In this document: in pieces, positions 1 through 7,863 of the stretch | Numbering within the stretch: position 1 is the stretch's first letter | Layout: every line of letters starts with the position of its first letter | Origin: Geoglobus sp. UBA235 | GTDB lineage: Archaea; Halobacteriota; Archaeoglobi; Archaeoglobales; Archaeoglobaceae | Direction: 5' to 3' | Assembly: GCA_002494725.1 (NCBI GenBank) | Contig: DACG01000019.1 | Span: 70,537 to 134,536 of the forward strand | Length of the DNA: 64,000 nt | The notes under the pieces: generated by a model | Told to the model about the DNA's origin: nothing | The model's database searches: none | Seen by the model: the letters and a program-made list of their open reading frames with translations, nothing else | Position numbers and translations under genes: made by a program

Positions 1-1
1 C

Positions 2-391
2 GTAACCGCCTTTCTATCAGCCATAGTGCTGCTCTATCAGGCTCTTCTGCTTGCCCATGGAGGGATAACAACCCTTGGAGCAAACACAGCATCAATGGGA
101 TTCATTGGACCTCTGGCAGGGTGGATTGTTTACAGGGGATTGAAGGACAGGGTAAGTATGAGGATGCTTGCTTTTGTTGTTGCAGTTGTTGCTGACTGGT
201 TCACGTATGTTGTGACATCCATTCAGCTCGCTCTTGCTTTTCCGGGAGTGAGTTTTATCAAATCTGCCCTCACATTTATGGGCATATTTGCACTGACCCA
301 GATTCCTGTCGCGGTTGTAGAGGGTATATTTGCGGCACTGCTCATCAGCTACATCGTCCAGACATCAGAGGATAGGCTGACACGGGGGTGA
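2..391 (+). CDS. cbiM: CbiM, cobalt ECF transporter substrate-capture protein (5'-truncated by the window)
   Basis: This is the C-terminal part of CbiM, the membrane component that captures Co2+ in the CbiMNQO energy-coupling-factor transporter. The frame is open from base 2, so the N-terminus with its metal-binding histidine lies outside the window. The visible part has the family segment HGGITTLGANTASMGFIGP and about three further hydrophobic helices. The stop is followed at once by cbiN, cbiQ and cbiO, which is the standard cobalt-uptake operon order. Nickel is an alternative substrate for this family, but the cobalamin genes downstream favour cobalt. Confidence 0.9.
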   Translation, partial: VTAFLSAIVLLYQALLLAHGGITTLGANTASMGFIGPLAGWIVYRGLKDRVSMRMLAFVVAVVADWFTYVVTSIQLALAFPGVSFIKSALTFMGIFALTQIPVAVVEGIFAALLISYIVQTSEDRLTRG

Positions 392-395
392 GAGC

Positions 396-665
396 TTGAA
401 GAATGCCATTTCAGTGTTGTTTTTGATCTCATGTCTTTTAATCACAAATGGAAACGCTGAAAGCTGGACTGGGGCTGACGAGAAGGCTGAAGAGGCGATA
501 AAGCAGATTTCCCCTGACTATGAGCCATGGTTCTCGCCGGTATGGGAGCCACCGAGCGGTGAAATTGAGAGCCTTCTTTTCAGTCTGCAGTCTGCCATAG
601 GAGCATTTGCAGTGGGTTATTTTGTGGGGAAAAGCAGAGCGAACAAACATGCATCGAACAATTGA
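396..665 (+). CDS. cbiN: CbiN, accessory subunit of the cobalt ECF transporter
   Basis: This is an 89-residue membrane protein of the CbiN type. It has an N-terminal hydrophobic segment (about residues 4-20), a short extracytoplasmic loop with the family-typical ADEKAEEAI and YEPWFSP pieces, and a C-terminal helix (about 63-80). CbiN is known to bind CbiM and help load Co2+. The start is TTG at 396, four bases after the cbiM stop, with a GGGGGTGAG ribosome-binding stretch just upstream. The 3' end overlaps the start of cbiQ by 17 nt, so translation is probably coupled. Confidence 0.85.
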   Translation: MKNAISVLFLISCLLITNGNAESWTGADEKAEEAIKQISPDYEPWFSPVWEPPSGEIESLLFSLQSAIGAFAVGYFVGKSRANKHASNN

Positions 666-1362
666 GGAAATTCAGCTGAAATCTAAGAAAGTTGTTACGG
701 GAGCGGCAAACGTTTACCTTGTGATGGTATCATTTATTCTCATTTACATCTTCAATTCAGTTTCCGTTTTTGCCATCACGCTCATGATGTTCTCCCTTCT
801 ATCCCTCCATTCATCCGGAATGGATTATCTGAGACTCATGAAGTTACCAGCACTTTTCATAATCCCGGCACTGATGGTTATAGCCTTCATAACTCCGGGT
901 GAAGAACTGTTCTGGATTTTTACAGAAGAAGGCGTGAACCTGGCTTTCAAAACCTTTTTCAGAACCTACGCATCTCTCTCCATTATGGTTTATCTGATTA
1001 CAACAACTTCGGTACCTGAAATTCTTTTTGCACTGAAAAAGCTCAGACTTCCTGAGTTTGTGGTGGAGATGATGTCCCTCATTTACAGAACAATTCAGAT
1101 ATTTCTGGATGAGCTAATCAGGCTTGAGAGATCTGCAGATTCAAGACTTGGATTTTCAGGGAAAAAGAACATGCTGAAAACCTCGGCTCTTCTCGCTCAT
1201 TCCATGTTTGTGAAATCGATGGAGAGGGCTGAAAAGCTGAACATGGCAATGGAGTCAAGATGCTACAGTGGAAAAATTCCCGAGCCTTCAAGCAGCTCCT
1301 CGGGTGTTGGCTATGTCCTCCTCGTTGTAACTGTAATTGCTGCATCAGGGGTGATCCTTTGA
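649..1362 (+). CDS. cbiQ: CbiQ, transmembrane (T) component of the cobalt ECF transporter
   Basis: This roughly 237-residue polytopic protein is the T-component that couples the ATPase CbiO to CbiM/CbiN. It has several hydrophobic helices in the first half and the cytoplasmic arginine-rich part (RLERSADSRLGF, then a MAMESRCYSG segment with the family's A-M-x-A/S-R signature) that contacts the ATPase. I chose ATG 649 because residues before it (from 607) are only the shadow of cbiN. The stop overlaps the TTG start of cbiO. Confidence 0.87.
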   Translation: MHRTIEEIQLKSKKVVTGAANVYLVMVSFILIYIFNSVSVFAITLMMFSLLSLHSSGMDYLRLMKLPALFIIPALMVIAFITPGEELFWIFTEEGVNLAFKTFFRTYASLSIMVYLITTTSVPEILFALKKLRLPEFVVEMMSLIYRTIQIFLDELIRLERSADSRLGFSGKKNMLKTSALLAHSMFVKSMERAEKLNMAMESRCYSGKIPEPSSSSSGVGYVLLVVTVIAASGVIL

Positions 1363-2411
1363 TAGAGCTGAGGGATGTTTGGTTCTCATACAATGACAGA
1401 GAGGTTCTGAAGGGTGTGAGCATGGAAGTCAGGAAGGAGGAGGTGGTGATACTCCTTGGAAGAAATGGTGCCGGGAAGTCGACCCTCTTAATGCATCTGA
1501 ACGGTCTTTTGAGACCAGAGAAAGGGGAGGTTATTGTGAATGGCAATCCCGTCAGGTATGACAGAAAATCTCTGACAAAGCTCAGACGCCTTGTGGGATT
1601 TGTTTTTCAGAATCCGGATGACCAGATTGTTGCTCCAACAGTCTGGCAGGATGTGGTTTTCGGTCCTGAGAACACCGGAACAAGAGATGATGAAAAAATA
1701 AGGGAGATTTTAAGAAATCTCGGGTTGGAGGGATATGAGAACAGGCTGTGCAACTCTTTAAGTGGAGGGGAGAAAAAGAGGGTTGCAATTGCAGGGGTTC
1801 TTGCAATGGAGCCGGAATATGTTGTGATGGATGAGCCGACAGCAGGGGTTGATGGAGTGGGCATGAAGGAGATCGCATTCATAGTGAGAGAGCTGAGGGA
1901 AGAAGGTAAAGGAATGATCATCTCAACCCATGACCTTGACTTTGCGAAGGCAGTTGGAGACAGATTTCTGATTCTTGATGGGGGAATGATAATTTACAAT
2001 GACGCGTGGATAGATTACTCCCTTGCTGAAAGATGTGGCATAAGAACCTGGATGTCAGAGGGAGAGGTTGTGCTCGTTCCCCACGACTCTTGCCTGCCTG
2101 ATGGTGACTTCGATTTTGTTGCGGTGATGGGAAGGAGTGCAAAGGAAAGACTTGAGAAGGAGGGAATTGAACCTGATATAAATACAGCGGGAATGGAGAG
2201 GGCTTTTCTCAGAGCCATAGGGGGAGCGAGGGTAATGCTTGTGTGCTCAAGAAGTATGATGGATGTTGTCAGGAGGGAAGCAGCAACCTATCCTGTGAGG
2301 CTGAGACTTTATGAGAGGGAGGTTGATGAGTATGAAAGGGAAGGTGTTCATAATAGGGGCGGGTCCGGGAGATCCGGAGCTCATCACGCTGAAAGGACTG
2401 AAGGCCATTGA
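1359..2411 (+). CDS. cbiO: CbiO, ATPase of the cobalt ECF transporter
   Basis: ATP-binding subunit that powers CbiMNQ. Visible motifs are Walker A GRNGAGKST (residues 34-42), the Q-loop in FQNPDDQI, the signature LSGGEKKR, Walker B YVVMDEPTAGVD and the H-loop STHD. The start is TTG 1359, overlapping the cbiQ stop, because the ABC domain begins at LIELRDVWFSYND. After the ABC domain there is a C-terminal extension of about 100 residues (from about residue 240). The last 20 or so residues are read across the start of cobA, giving an unusually long 80-nt overlap. Confidence 0.9.
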   Translation: MIELRDVWFSYNDREVLKGVSMEVRKEEVVILLGRNGAGKSTLLMHLNGLLRPEKGEVIVNGNPVRYDRKSLTKLRRLVGFVFQNPDDQIVAPTVWQDVVFGPENTGTRDDEKIREILRNLGLEGYENRLCNSLSGGEKKRVAIAGVLAMEPEYVVMDEPTAGVDGVGMKEIAFIVRELREEGKGMIISTHDLDFAKAVGDRFLILDGGMIIYNDAWIDYSLAERCGIRTWMSEGEVVLVPHDSCLPDGDFDFVAVMGRSAKERLEKEGIEPDINTAGMERAFLRAIGGARVMLVCSRSMMDVVRREAATYPVRLRLYEREVDEYEREGVHNRGGSGRSGAHHAERTEGH

Positions 2412-3030
2412 AAAATCCGAGATCATAATGCATGATGCCCTTGTTGACAGAAGGCTGTTTGAGATGATCAACACTGAAGGGAAGGAAATAATTTTTGTCG
2501 GGAAGAGAAGAGGTGATGGAGATGGTGGAGAGAGGCAGAAGGAAATAAACAGCCTGATGCTGAAGTTCTCTCTTCAGGGGAAAAATGTTGCAAGGCTCAA
2601 GGGCGGAGACCCCGGAATTTTCGGGAGACTTGCAGATGAGATCAGGTTTCTGAAGGAGAACGGGATTCCTTACGAGGTCATTCCGGGAGTCAGCTCCTTC
2701 AATGGCGTGTCAAGTTACGCCGGCATACCTCTCACAAAAAAGGGAATAGCATCCCTCACACTTCTATCGGGCACAGAGGATCTGAACATTAATTCAATCC
2801 TGAACGGTACGTTTGTCGTGATGATGGCAAGGGAGACAGTTGAGAGTGTGGCAGAGAGGCTCATTGAAATGGGAGTCAGTCCAGACAAGCCTGCTGTGGC
2901 CATAGAAAATGGAACCCTGGAAAATCAGAGGATTGTCAGTGGCACCTTAAAAGACATCCATGAAAGGATTGGGGATTTCTCAGGGCCAACTCTTTTCATT
3001 ATTGGTGATGTTGCATCTCTGAAACCCTGA
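2332..3030 (+). CDS. cobA: CobA, uroporphyrinogen-III C-methyltransferase (SUMT)
   Basis: Uses S-adenosylmethionine to methylate uroporphyrinogen III at C2 and C7, giving precorrin-2, the entry point to corrins and siroheme. It carries the tetrapyrrole-methylase N-terminus GAGPGDPELITLKG, the GGDPGIFGR loop and the VIPGVSS motif. The best start is ATG 2332, because GGGAGGT at 2317-2323 sits 8 nt ahead of it, whereas the earlier ATG 2326 would be too close. The 3' end runs 32 nt into the convergent cbiX gene. At 232 residues the protein is normal for a stand-alone SUMT. Confidence 0.92.
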   Translation: MKGKVFIIGAGPGDPELITLKGLKAIEKSEIIMHDALVDRRLFEMINTEGKEIIFVGKRRGDGDGGERQKEINSLMLKFSLQGKNVARLKGGDPGIFGRLADEIRFLKENGIPYEVIPGVSSFNGVSSYAGIPLTKKGIASLTLLSGTEDLNINSILNGTFVVMMARETVESVAERLIEMGVSPDKPAVAIENGTLENQRIVSGTLKDIHERIGDFSGPTLFIIGDVASLKP

Positions 3031-3394
3031 AAACAGAGTTCAGAATTGCGTAGGTTACAAAAACATCTTCTCCTATGGGTTCACATATAACTATTCTCTT
3101 TCCATCAATTTCTGCCGTTTTAATACCCTCTCCCTCCTCGAGGCCGAAGAACGCTGGCAGATCTTTTGTAACGTGGAGCCCGTTTGAGAGAAAAAGGGGA
3201 ACCAAGTATATCACATCCGAGCTCATTCTCTTCACCGTCTGCAGTGGTGTTGGCTCCCTGTCTCCGGTGGCGTAGGCAATCTCAACCTCATCGAAAACAC
3301 CAAAACCGTTTATTCTCTCTCTGTGAGTTTTCATGACCCTTGCGTAGTGAGGCAGTGGACTTCCGTGCCCCACTATCACGAGACCCCTTTTCAT
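2999..3394 (-). CDS. cbiX: CbiX-S, small sirohydrochlorin cobaltochelatase
   Basis: Inserts Co2+ into sirohydrochlorin to make cobalt-sirohydrochlorin (cobalt-factor II). At 131 residues it is the short archaeal homodimeric form rather than the bacterial double-length enzyme. The metal-handling histidines are visible as H10 in VGHGSPLPH and H74 in SNGLHVTKDLP. It is cotranscribed with cbiE, with the cbiE stop and cbiX start overlapping by 4 nt, and it converges on cobA. A nickel chelatase (CfbA) role is known for related small chelatases in methanogens, but the context here is cobalamin. Confidence 0.9.
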   Translation of the reverse strand: MKRGLVIVGHGSPLPHYARVMKTHRERINGFGVFDEVEIAYATGDREPTPLQTVKRMSSDVIYLVPLFLSNGLHVTKDLPAFFGLEEGEGIKTAEIDGKRIVICEPIGEDVFVTYAILNSVFRVSEMQHHQ

Positions 3395-3939
3395 TTTTTC
3401 ACCTCAACAAACACTATGGTGTAATCGCTCTCTGTTTCAAAAAAATCATGCACCTCATAAATCTTCTCATCCCTGCTTTCCAGATTCTCCAGAACGATCA
3501 TTTTTCTACCAGGAAAATTCAGCCTTACACCTTTTTTTGCAAGAACAAGCAGATTTTTAACCTCAGAGAACTCAGGCTCTCTGCTGTGTGCGTTTAAAAC
3601 AGACACCTCACACAGATCAGCGTTTATTCTCCCAAGAGCAACCTGAACACTTGATATTCCCGGAATCACCCTTGCTCTTTTAAAGAATCTGCCAAGCCCT
3701 GCAACCATCGGATCACCGGTCGAAAGCACAGCCACATCCTTCTCTTCTGCTTCCTTCTCTATGTCCCTGTATGTTTTCTCATCAAATTCTGTCATCCGGA
3801 CTTTTTCTCCTTTTATCCATTCCTCTGCTATTTCAAGGGCTTTTGAACTGCCGTACACCTTATTTGCTCTCGAAATCACCTCTTTTGCCTCATCGGTGAG
3901 ATGTTCTCTTTTCAGACCAACACCCACAACAAACAGCAC
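3391..3939 (-). CDS. cbiE: CbiE, cobalt-precorrin-7 C5-methyltransferase
   Basis: A SAM-dependent methylase acting late in the anaerobic corrin pathway, with CbiT as its partner. It has the tetrapyrrole-methylase landmarks FVVGVGLKREHLT at the N-terminus, STGDPMVAGLG and VIPGISSVQVALGR. The frame stays open to a GTG at 4044, but the conserved domain begins at GTG 3939, and on the minus strand an ATTAAAAAAC stretch lies about 25 nt ahead of 3939, as for a leaderless transcript. I prefer 3939; the longer form would add 35 residues with no family counterpart. cbiT is divergent. Confidence 0.85.
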   Translation of the reverse strand: MLFVVGVGLKREHLTDEAKEVISRANKVYGSSKALEIAEEWIKGEKVRMTEFDEKTYRDIEKEAEEKDVAVLSTGDPMVAGLGRFFKRARVIPGISSVQVALGRINADLCEVSVLNAHSREPEFSEVKNLLVLAKKGVRLNFPGRKMIVLENLESRDEKIYEVHDFFETESDYTIVFVEVKK

Positions 3940-4014
3940 GGATGGATTTTTCTTGGAATGTTTTTTAATGGTTGCCTTCTCACCTTTTTGAAGATGTCTC
4001 AGGTGAAGGCAAGA

Positions 4015-4024
4015 CTTTAATACC
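4015..4024 (+). promoter_or_regulatory. TATA box for leaderless cbiT transcription
   Basis: CTTTAATACC is centred about 26 nt upstream of the cbiT ATG at 4046. This spacing puts the transcription start at or next to the start codon. The box lies inside the upstream open frame of the divergent cbiE. Confidence 0.5.
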
Positions 4025-4045
4025 AAATCAAATTTTCTTGTCACA

Positions 4046-4579
4046 ATGGAAAGTGAGTTTAATCATGGAAAGTTCACCAAGGACGAGATAATAGGGGTTG
4101 TCTTCTCCAAGCTAAAGCCGGAAAGGCACTGGGTTTTTGCAGACATCGGAAGTGGAAGTGGAAGGGTTGCAGAATTCTTCTCTCCCTACGTCAGAAAGGT
4201 GTATGCTGTTGAGAGAGATGCGATACTTGCAGCTGAATTAATCAGAAAATTCAACGGTACAAATGTTCAGGTTGTAGGAGGAGATGGTTATGATTTTCTG
4301 CTAACCCACAAACCGGATTGTGTCTTTTTTGGAGGCACATCGAGAATAGACAGGATGCTTGAAGCATGCACAGCAAAGAGAATGGCTGTAAACTGTGCCA
4401 GAATTGATGTTGCGCTTAAAGTTGTCGAGAAAATGAGGGAACTTGATTTTTTCACTGAAATTGTTGCTGTAAATGTTTCAAAAAGCTATGATCTTGCTGG
4501 AGGAATTGCTTTCAGGGCTTTAAATCCGGTCTTTGTGGTGGTTGGCAATGCTGAAGGGGGTAAGTCTCGGTCCCGGTGA
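4046..4579 (+). CDS. cbiT: CbiT, cobalt-precorrin-6B C15-methyltransferase (decarboxylating)
   Basis: Class I Rossmann-type methyltransferase that methylates C15 and removes the acetate carboxyl at C12. The SAM-binding motif ADIGSGSGR is at residues 32-40, followed by YAVERD, the acidic end of strand 2. The FFGGTSRID segment matches the CbiT active-site region. The length of 177 residues fits stand-alone archaeal CbiT. It opens a tight plus-strand operon (cbiT-L-F-G-H-C-D) in which every junction overlaps or nearly does. Confidence 0.9.
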   Translation: MESEFNHGKFTKDEIIGVVFSKLKPERHWVFADIGSGSGRVAEFFSPYVRKVYAVERDAILAAELIRKFNGTNVQVVGGDGYDFLLTHKPDCVFFGGTSRIDRMLEACTAKRMAVNCARIDVALKVVEKMRELDFFTEIVAVNVSKSYDLAGGIAFRALNPVFVVVGNAEGGKSRSR

Positions 4580-5138
4580 TCCTGAGCTCGTGACAATAAA
4601 GGCAAAGAAAGCAATAGAGATGTGTGATGAGGTTATAGTCCCTGGGAGACTTGCAGAGAGCATTGTGAAAGAATTCAGGGATAATGTTAGGGTTGTTGAG
4701 TTTCCGATGGGAAATGCCGATGGGGTTGTTGAGACGCTGGCTGAGGAACTCGCATACAGGTGTATCAGCGAAGATATAGCCTTCTGTGTTCTCGGGGATG
4801 TTGCATTTTTCTCAACATTTCAGGATCTGGCAGGAGCTGTGAGAAAAAAGAATCCAGATGTGGTTGTTGAGATGGTTCCCGGAGTTCCAAGCTTTACAGC
4901 AGTTTTTTCAAGGCTTGGAATGTTTGTGGACAGCTCTTTCAGAGTCAGATCAGCACTGAACCAGGATGAGGGATTTGAAGTGGTTCTGAAGGCAACAAAG
5001 CCTCTTGAAATTTCCGAGGAACTGAGAAACAGGGGTTTCAGATCAATTCAGGTTGAGAGGATGTTCATGGAGGGGGAGTTTGTTGGAAGACCGAGAGAAA
5101 AGGCATCCTACTTCACAATGGTGGTGGGATGGAAGTGA
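4548..5138 (+). CDS. cbiL: CbiL, cobalt-factor II C20-methyltransferase
   Basis: Methylates C20 of cobalt-factor II, the first committed methylation after cobalt insertion. It shows the tetrapyrrole-methylase N-terminus VSLGPGDPELVTIKAKKAI and the loops VLGDVAFFST and MVPGVPSFTAV, with the V-P-G-R-L segment typical of CbiL/CobI. The start is ATG 4548 inside the last codons of cbiT; the frame upstream of it is only cbiT shadow. At 196 residues it is near the short end of the family. Confidence 0.87.
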   Translation: MLKGVSLGPGDPELVTIKAKKAIEMCDEVIVPGRLAESIVKEFRDNVRVVEFPMGNADGVVETLAEELAYRCISEDIAFCVLGDVAFFSTFQDLAGAVRKKNPDVVVEMVPGVPSFTAVFSRLGMFVDSSFRVRSALNQDEGFEVVLKATKPLEISEELRNRGFRSIQVERMFMEGEFVGRPREKASYFTMVVGWK

Positions 5139-5842
5139 AGGTGTATTTTGTTGGTTTTGGTCCTGGAGATCCTGAGCTCCTCACGTTAAAGGCTTACAGA
5201 CTGATGAAGAGAGCAGATCTCATAATCTACCCCGGTTCTCTTGTTGAGAAGGAGTTTCTTGAAGAGTTTGAGGGTGAGAAATTTAACAGCTTTGGAAAAA
5301 GCCTCGAGGAGATAGTAGATGTAATTGAAAAGGCTGTTAAAAGTGGAAAAACTGTTGTTAGACTCCAGAGTGGCGATCCCAGCATATATGGAGCTATAAA
5401 CGAGCAGATAAATGAACTTAAAAAAAGGGGTATTGAGGTTGAGGTAATTCCGGGTGTCAGCAGCGTTTTTGCCTCTGCATCAGCCTTAAAAAGTGAACTA
5501 ACATCACCTGATGTTCCGAGTGTTGTGATAACAAGACCGGCAGGAAAAACCCTTGAAAGGGATGAAATTGAGGAGTTTGCAAGAACAAATTCCACTCTCG
5601 TAATACTACTAGGTGTGGACAAGATCAGAGATATAGCAGAAAGAGTTGGGAAAATGAGGGGGTTTAATGAGCCTGCTTTTGTTGTTTATCGGGCAAGCAG
5701 GAAAGATGAGATTGTGATCGAAGGGACACTCGCTAATATAGCTGAGAAGGTTGAAAAAGAAAACATCAGAAGAACAGCCACAATAATAATTGGAAAAGCG
5801 GTAAAATCTGCAAGGAGGTCGGTATTATACGCATCGCAGTAG
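5129..5842 (+). CDS. cbiF: CbiF, cobalt-precorrin-4 C11-methyltransferase
   Basis: Methylates C11 of cobalt-precorrin-4. The N-terminus VYFVGFGPGDPELLTLKA, the YPGSLV segment, the RLQSGDPSIYGAI loop and the VIPGVSS motif are all CbiF/CobM hallmarks. The length (237 residues) is somewhat below the bacterial average of about 255 because the C-terminus is short. The start overlaps cbiL by 10 nt, and the end overlaps the likely true start of cbiG. Confidence 0.92.
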   Translation: MEVKVYFVGFGPGDPELLTLKAYRLMKRADLIIYPGSLVEKEFLEEFEGEKFNSFGKSLEEIVDVIEKAVKSGKTVVRLQSGDPSIYGAINEQINELKKRGIEVEVIPGVSSVFASASALKSELTSPDVPSVVITRPAGKTLERDEIEEFARTNSTLVILLGVDKIRDIAERVGKMRGFNEPAFVVYRASRKDEIVIEGTLANIAEKVEKENIRRTATIIIGKAVKSARRSVLYASQ

Positions 5843-6522
5843 TTGGATTTGAGAAAGACGTTGAAAAATTGGAGAAAATATCAAATTTCTTGGAGGGAGA
5901 GGTAGTCATCTATAGAAAAGATGTGTGGAAGGACATAGAAGATTATGATAGCATTGTTGCTTTAATGGCATCAGGAATAGTTGTTAGAGGCATATGCTCT
6001 ATTTTAAAAAACAAATGGACTGATCCTGCCGTAGTGATTGTTGACAAGGAAATGAAGTACGCTATCCCAATCATCGGCGGACATCATGGCGGGAATGAGA
6101 TAGCATTGAAGCTTGAAGGGCTTGGAATGAAAGCTGTGATAACAACTGCAATGGAGTTTGAGGACGGATTGAGTGTTGGGATTGGCTTTAAAAAAGATGT
6201 TGAGGCAAAGGAGATCATCAATGCAATTGAACAGGCTTTGAAAGAAGTTAGAGCTTCCAGAGATGAAATAAGAGTCATATCTACATGGAAAGGAAAAAAA
6301 GAAAGTGAAGAGCTTGTAAAAGCTGTGGACTACTTCAAAAAACCGCTGATGTTTTTAGATGAAAATGAGATAAACAAAATTGAAGTAGAATCCCCTTCAA
6401 AGGCTCAGATCATAGGATTGAAAAGTGTTAGTGAAGCTTGTGCTCTCTATTTTTCCAGAAAAAAGGAGCTTGTTTTGAGAAAGAAAGTTTATGGAGGCGT
6501 TACAGTTGCTATCGCAAGGTAA
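5824..6522 (+). CDS. cbiG: CbiG, cobalt-precorrin-5A hydrolase, probably with a non-AUG start
   Basis: Opens the ring-A delta-lactone of cobalt-precorrin-5A with loss of the C20 fragment. The core motifs are LMASGIVVRGI, the GGHHGGNE segment and a C-terminal VYGGVTVAIAR. The first in-frame TTG (5869) would delete the N-terminal beta strand RIAVVGFEKD. A strong GGAGGT at 5814-5819 stands 4 nt before an ATT (5824) and 7 nt before an ATA (5827), both in frame, so initiation at AUU or AUA is the best explanation. I annotate 5824 provisionally. Confidence 0.85.
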   Translation: MIRIAVVGFEKDVEKLEKISNFLEGEVVIYRKDVWKDIEDYDSIVALMASGIVVRGICSILKNKWTDPAVVIVDKEMKYAIPIIGGHHGGNEIALKLEGLGMKAVITTAMEFEDGLSVGIGFKKDVEAKEIINAIEQALKEVRASRDEIRVISTWKGKKESEELVKAVDYFKKPLMFLDENEINKIEVESPSKAQIIGLKSVSEACALYFSRKKELVLRKKVYGGVTVAIAR

Positions 6523-7258
6523 ACTCTATGTGGTAGGAATAGGACCGGGATGCAAGGAGCTTTTAACAGTAAAGGCGAAGAACGTTCTTGAGATGGCAGA
6601 TTATGTGACAGGTCACAAGAGGTACCTCGATTTAATCAAGGAAGTTGTAAAAGGACAGATAATAGAGAGTGGAATGGGTAGAGAAGTGGAAAGAGTAAAG
6701 ATCGCAATCGAACTGGCTCAAAATGGAAATCAGGTCTGCCTCGTGAGTGGTGGGGATCCAAGCATATACGGTCTTGCTCCCTTAGTTGCTGAAATGATAT
6801 ACAGAAGTAAAATTGAGGTGGACTGGGAGATCATTCCGGGTGTTTCAGCCCTCAATTCCGCATCACCTTTGTTTGGGTCTGCAATAGCTGGAGATCATGC
6901 TGTTATAAGCCTCAGTGACATTCTCACGCCATGGGAAGTTATTGAAAGAAGGTTGAGAAAGGCACTTGAAGGTGATTTTGTGATAGCCATATACAATCCA
7001 TCAAGCCGGAAGAGAAAACCCAATCTTGAAAAAGCACTAAAGATAATCAAAGAGTACAGAGGAAATTGCTACATTGGAATTGCCAAAAACGTTTGTAGGG
7101 ATGGTGAGGAGATAAAGGTTGTGAAAGTCGATGAGGTTTTGGGATATGCGGACATGCATACCCTTCTGATTATCCCAGCCAACGAGACGATTGTTGATGG
7201 TAATGTGATGATAACACCAAGAGGTTATTCAAAAAAGTATGATTTGGAGGTAGGATGA
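6506..7258 (+). CDS. cbiH: CbiH, cobalt-precorrin-3B C17-methyltransferase
   Basis: Methylates C17 and drives the ring contraction that removes C20 from the macrocycle. It carries VVGIGPGCKELLTVKA, the GHKRYLDL segment, VSGGDPSIYGLA and IIPGVSALNSA, all characteristic of CbiH/CobJ. An ATG at 6491 is in frame, but GGAGG at 6493-6497 lies 8 nt ahead of TTG 6506, which also places the first beta strand correctly, so I prefer TTG. The protein is about 250 residues. The end overlaps cbiC in an ATGA junction. Confidence 0.9.
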   Translation: MLSQGKLYVVGIGPGCKELLTVKAKNVLEMADYVTGHKRYLDLIKEVVKGQIIESGMGREVERVKIAIELAQNGNQVCLVSGGDPSIYGLAPLVAEMIYRSKIEVDWEIIPGVSALNSASPLFGSAIAGDHAVISLSDILTPWEVIERRLRKALEGDFVIAIYNPSSRKRKPNLEKALKIIKEYRGNCYIGIAKNVCRDGEEIKVVKVDEVLGYADMHTLLIIPANETIVDGNVMITPRGYSKKYDLEVG

Positions 7259-7863
7259 TGCAGGATATGGGCGATTTGACCTTCGATGCTAATGAAATTG
7301 TGAAAAGAAGCTATGAAGTAGTTAGCAAAATTGTTCCGGGAAACACTCCTGAGGAAAAGGTTATCCAGAGGTGTGTTATAGCAACAGGAGATTTTGGAAT
7401 AAAGGATTTGATCGTTTTTAAAGGTAATGCGATAGATGAAGGAATAAAAGCAATTCTTGATGATTCAAATCTGATCTGTGATGTTAAGATGGTGTCTGCG
7501 GGAATAAATAAGAGGAATTTTGGCGGGGCAGTTTTTGTCGCAGTCGAACATGGAGACGATGAGAGGCTCACGAGGGCTATGAGTGGAATTTATAGACTAA
7601 AAGACCAAATGGATGGCGCAATTGTTGTAATTGGAAACGCTCCTTCAGCCTTGATTGCAGTTTGCAATCTGATAAATGAGGGGGTAAGACCTAAGCTTGT
7701 TATAGGAACCCCAGTGGGGTTTGTTAATGCTGCAGAGTCAAAAGAGATGTTAAGGGAGCTTGATGTACCATCAATAACGACAAGAGGCACGAGAGGAGGT
7801 TCAACTCTTGCTGTTGCAATTTTAAATGCCCTTGTAAATCTCGCCTATGAGAGATCCGATTGA
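7255..7863 (+). CDS. cbiC: CbiC, cobalt-precorrin-8 methylmutase
   Basis: Moves a methyl group from C11 to C12 to give cobyrinate. The family signature RCVIATGDF (residues 40-48) and a GNAPSALIAV segment followed by GTPVGFVNAAESKE and TRGTRGGSTLAVAI are visible. Two adjacent ATGs (7255, 7258) are available; GGAGG at 7246-7250 would suit either. At 202 residues it has the usual length. The next gene, cbiD, starts inside its last codons. Confidence 0.93.
   Translation: MMQDMGDLTFDANEIVKRSYEVVSKIVPGNTPEEKVIQRCVIATGDFGIKDLIVFKGNAIDEGIKAILDDSNLICDVKMVSAGINKRNFGGAVFVAVEHGDDERLTRAMSGIYRLKDQMDGAIVVIGNAPSALIAVCNLINEGVRPKLVIGTPVGFVNAAESKEMLRELDVPSITTRGTRGGSTLAVAILNALVNLAYERSD

Noticed and set aside
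1..400. Cobalamin riboswitch controlling cbiMNQO
   Set aside because: The upstream region is outside the window, and such riboswitches are not expected in archaea.
2999..3050. Regulatory meaning of the convergent overlap of cobA and cbiX
   Set aside because: Short convergent 3' overlaps occur several times in this compact genome and need no special explanation.
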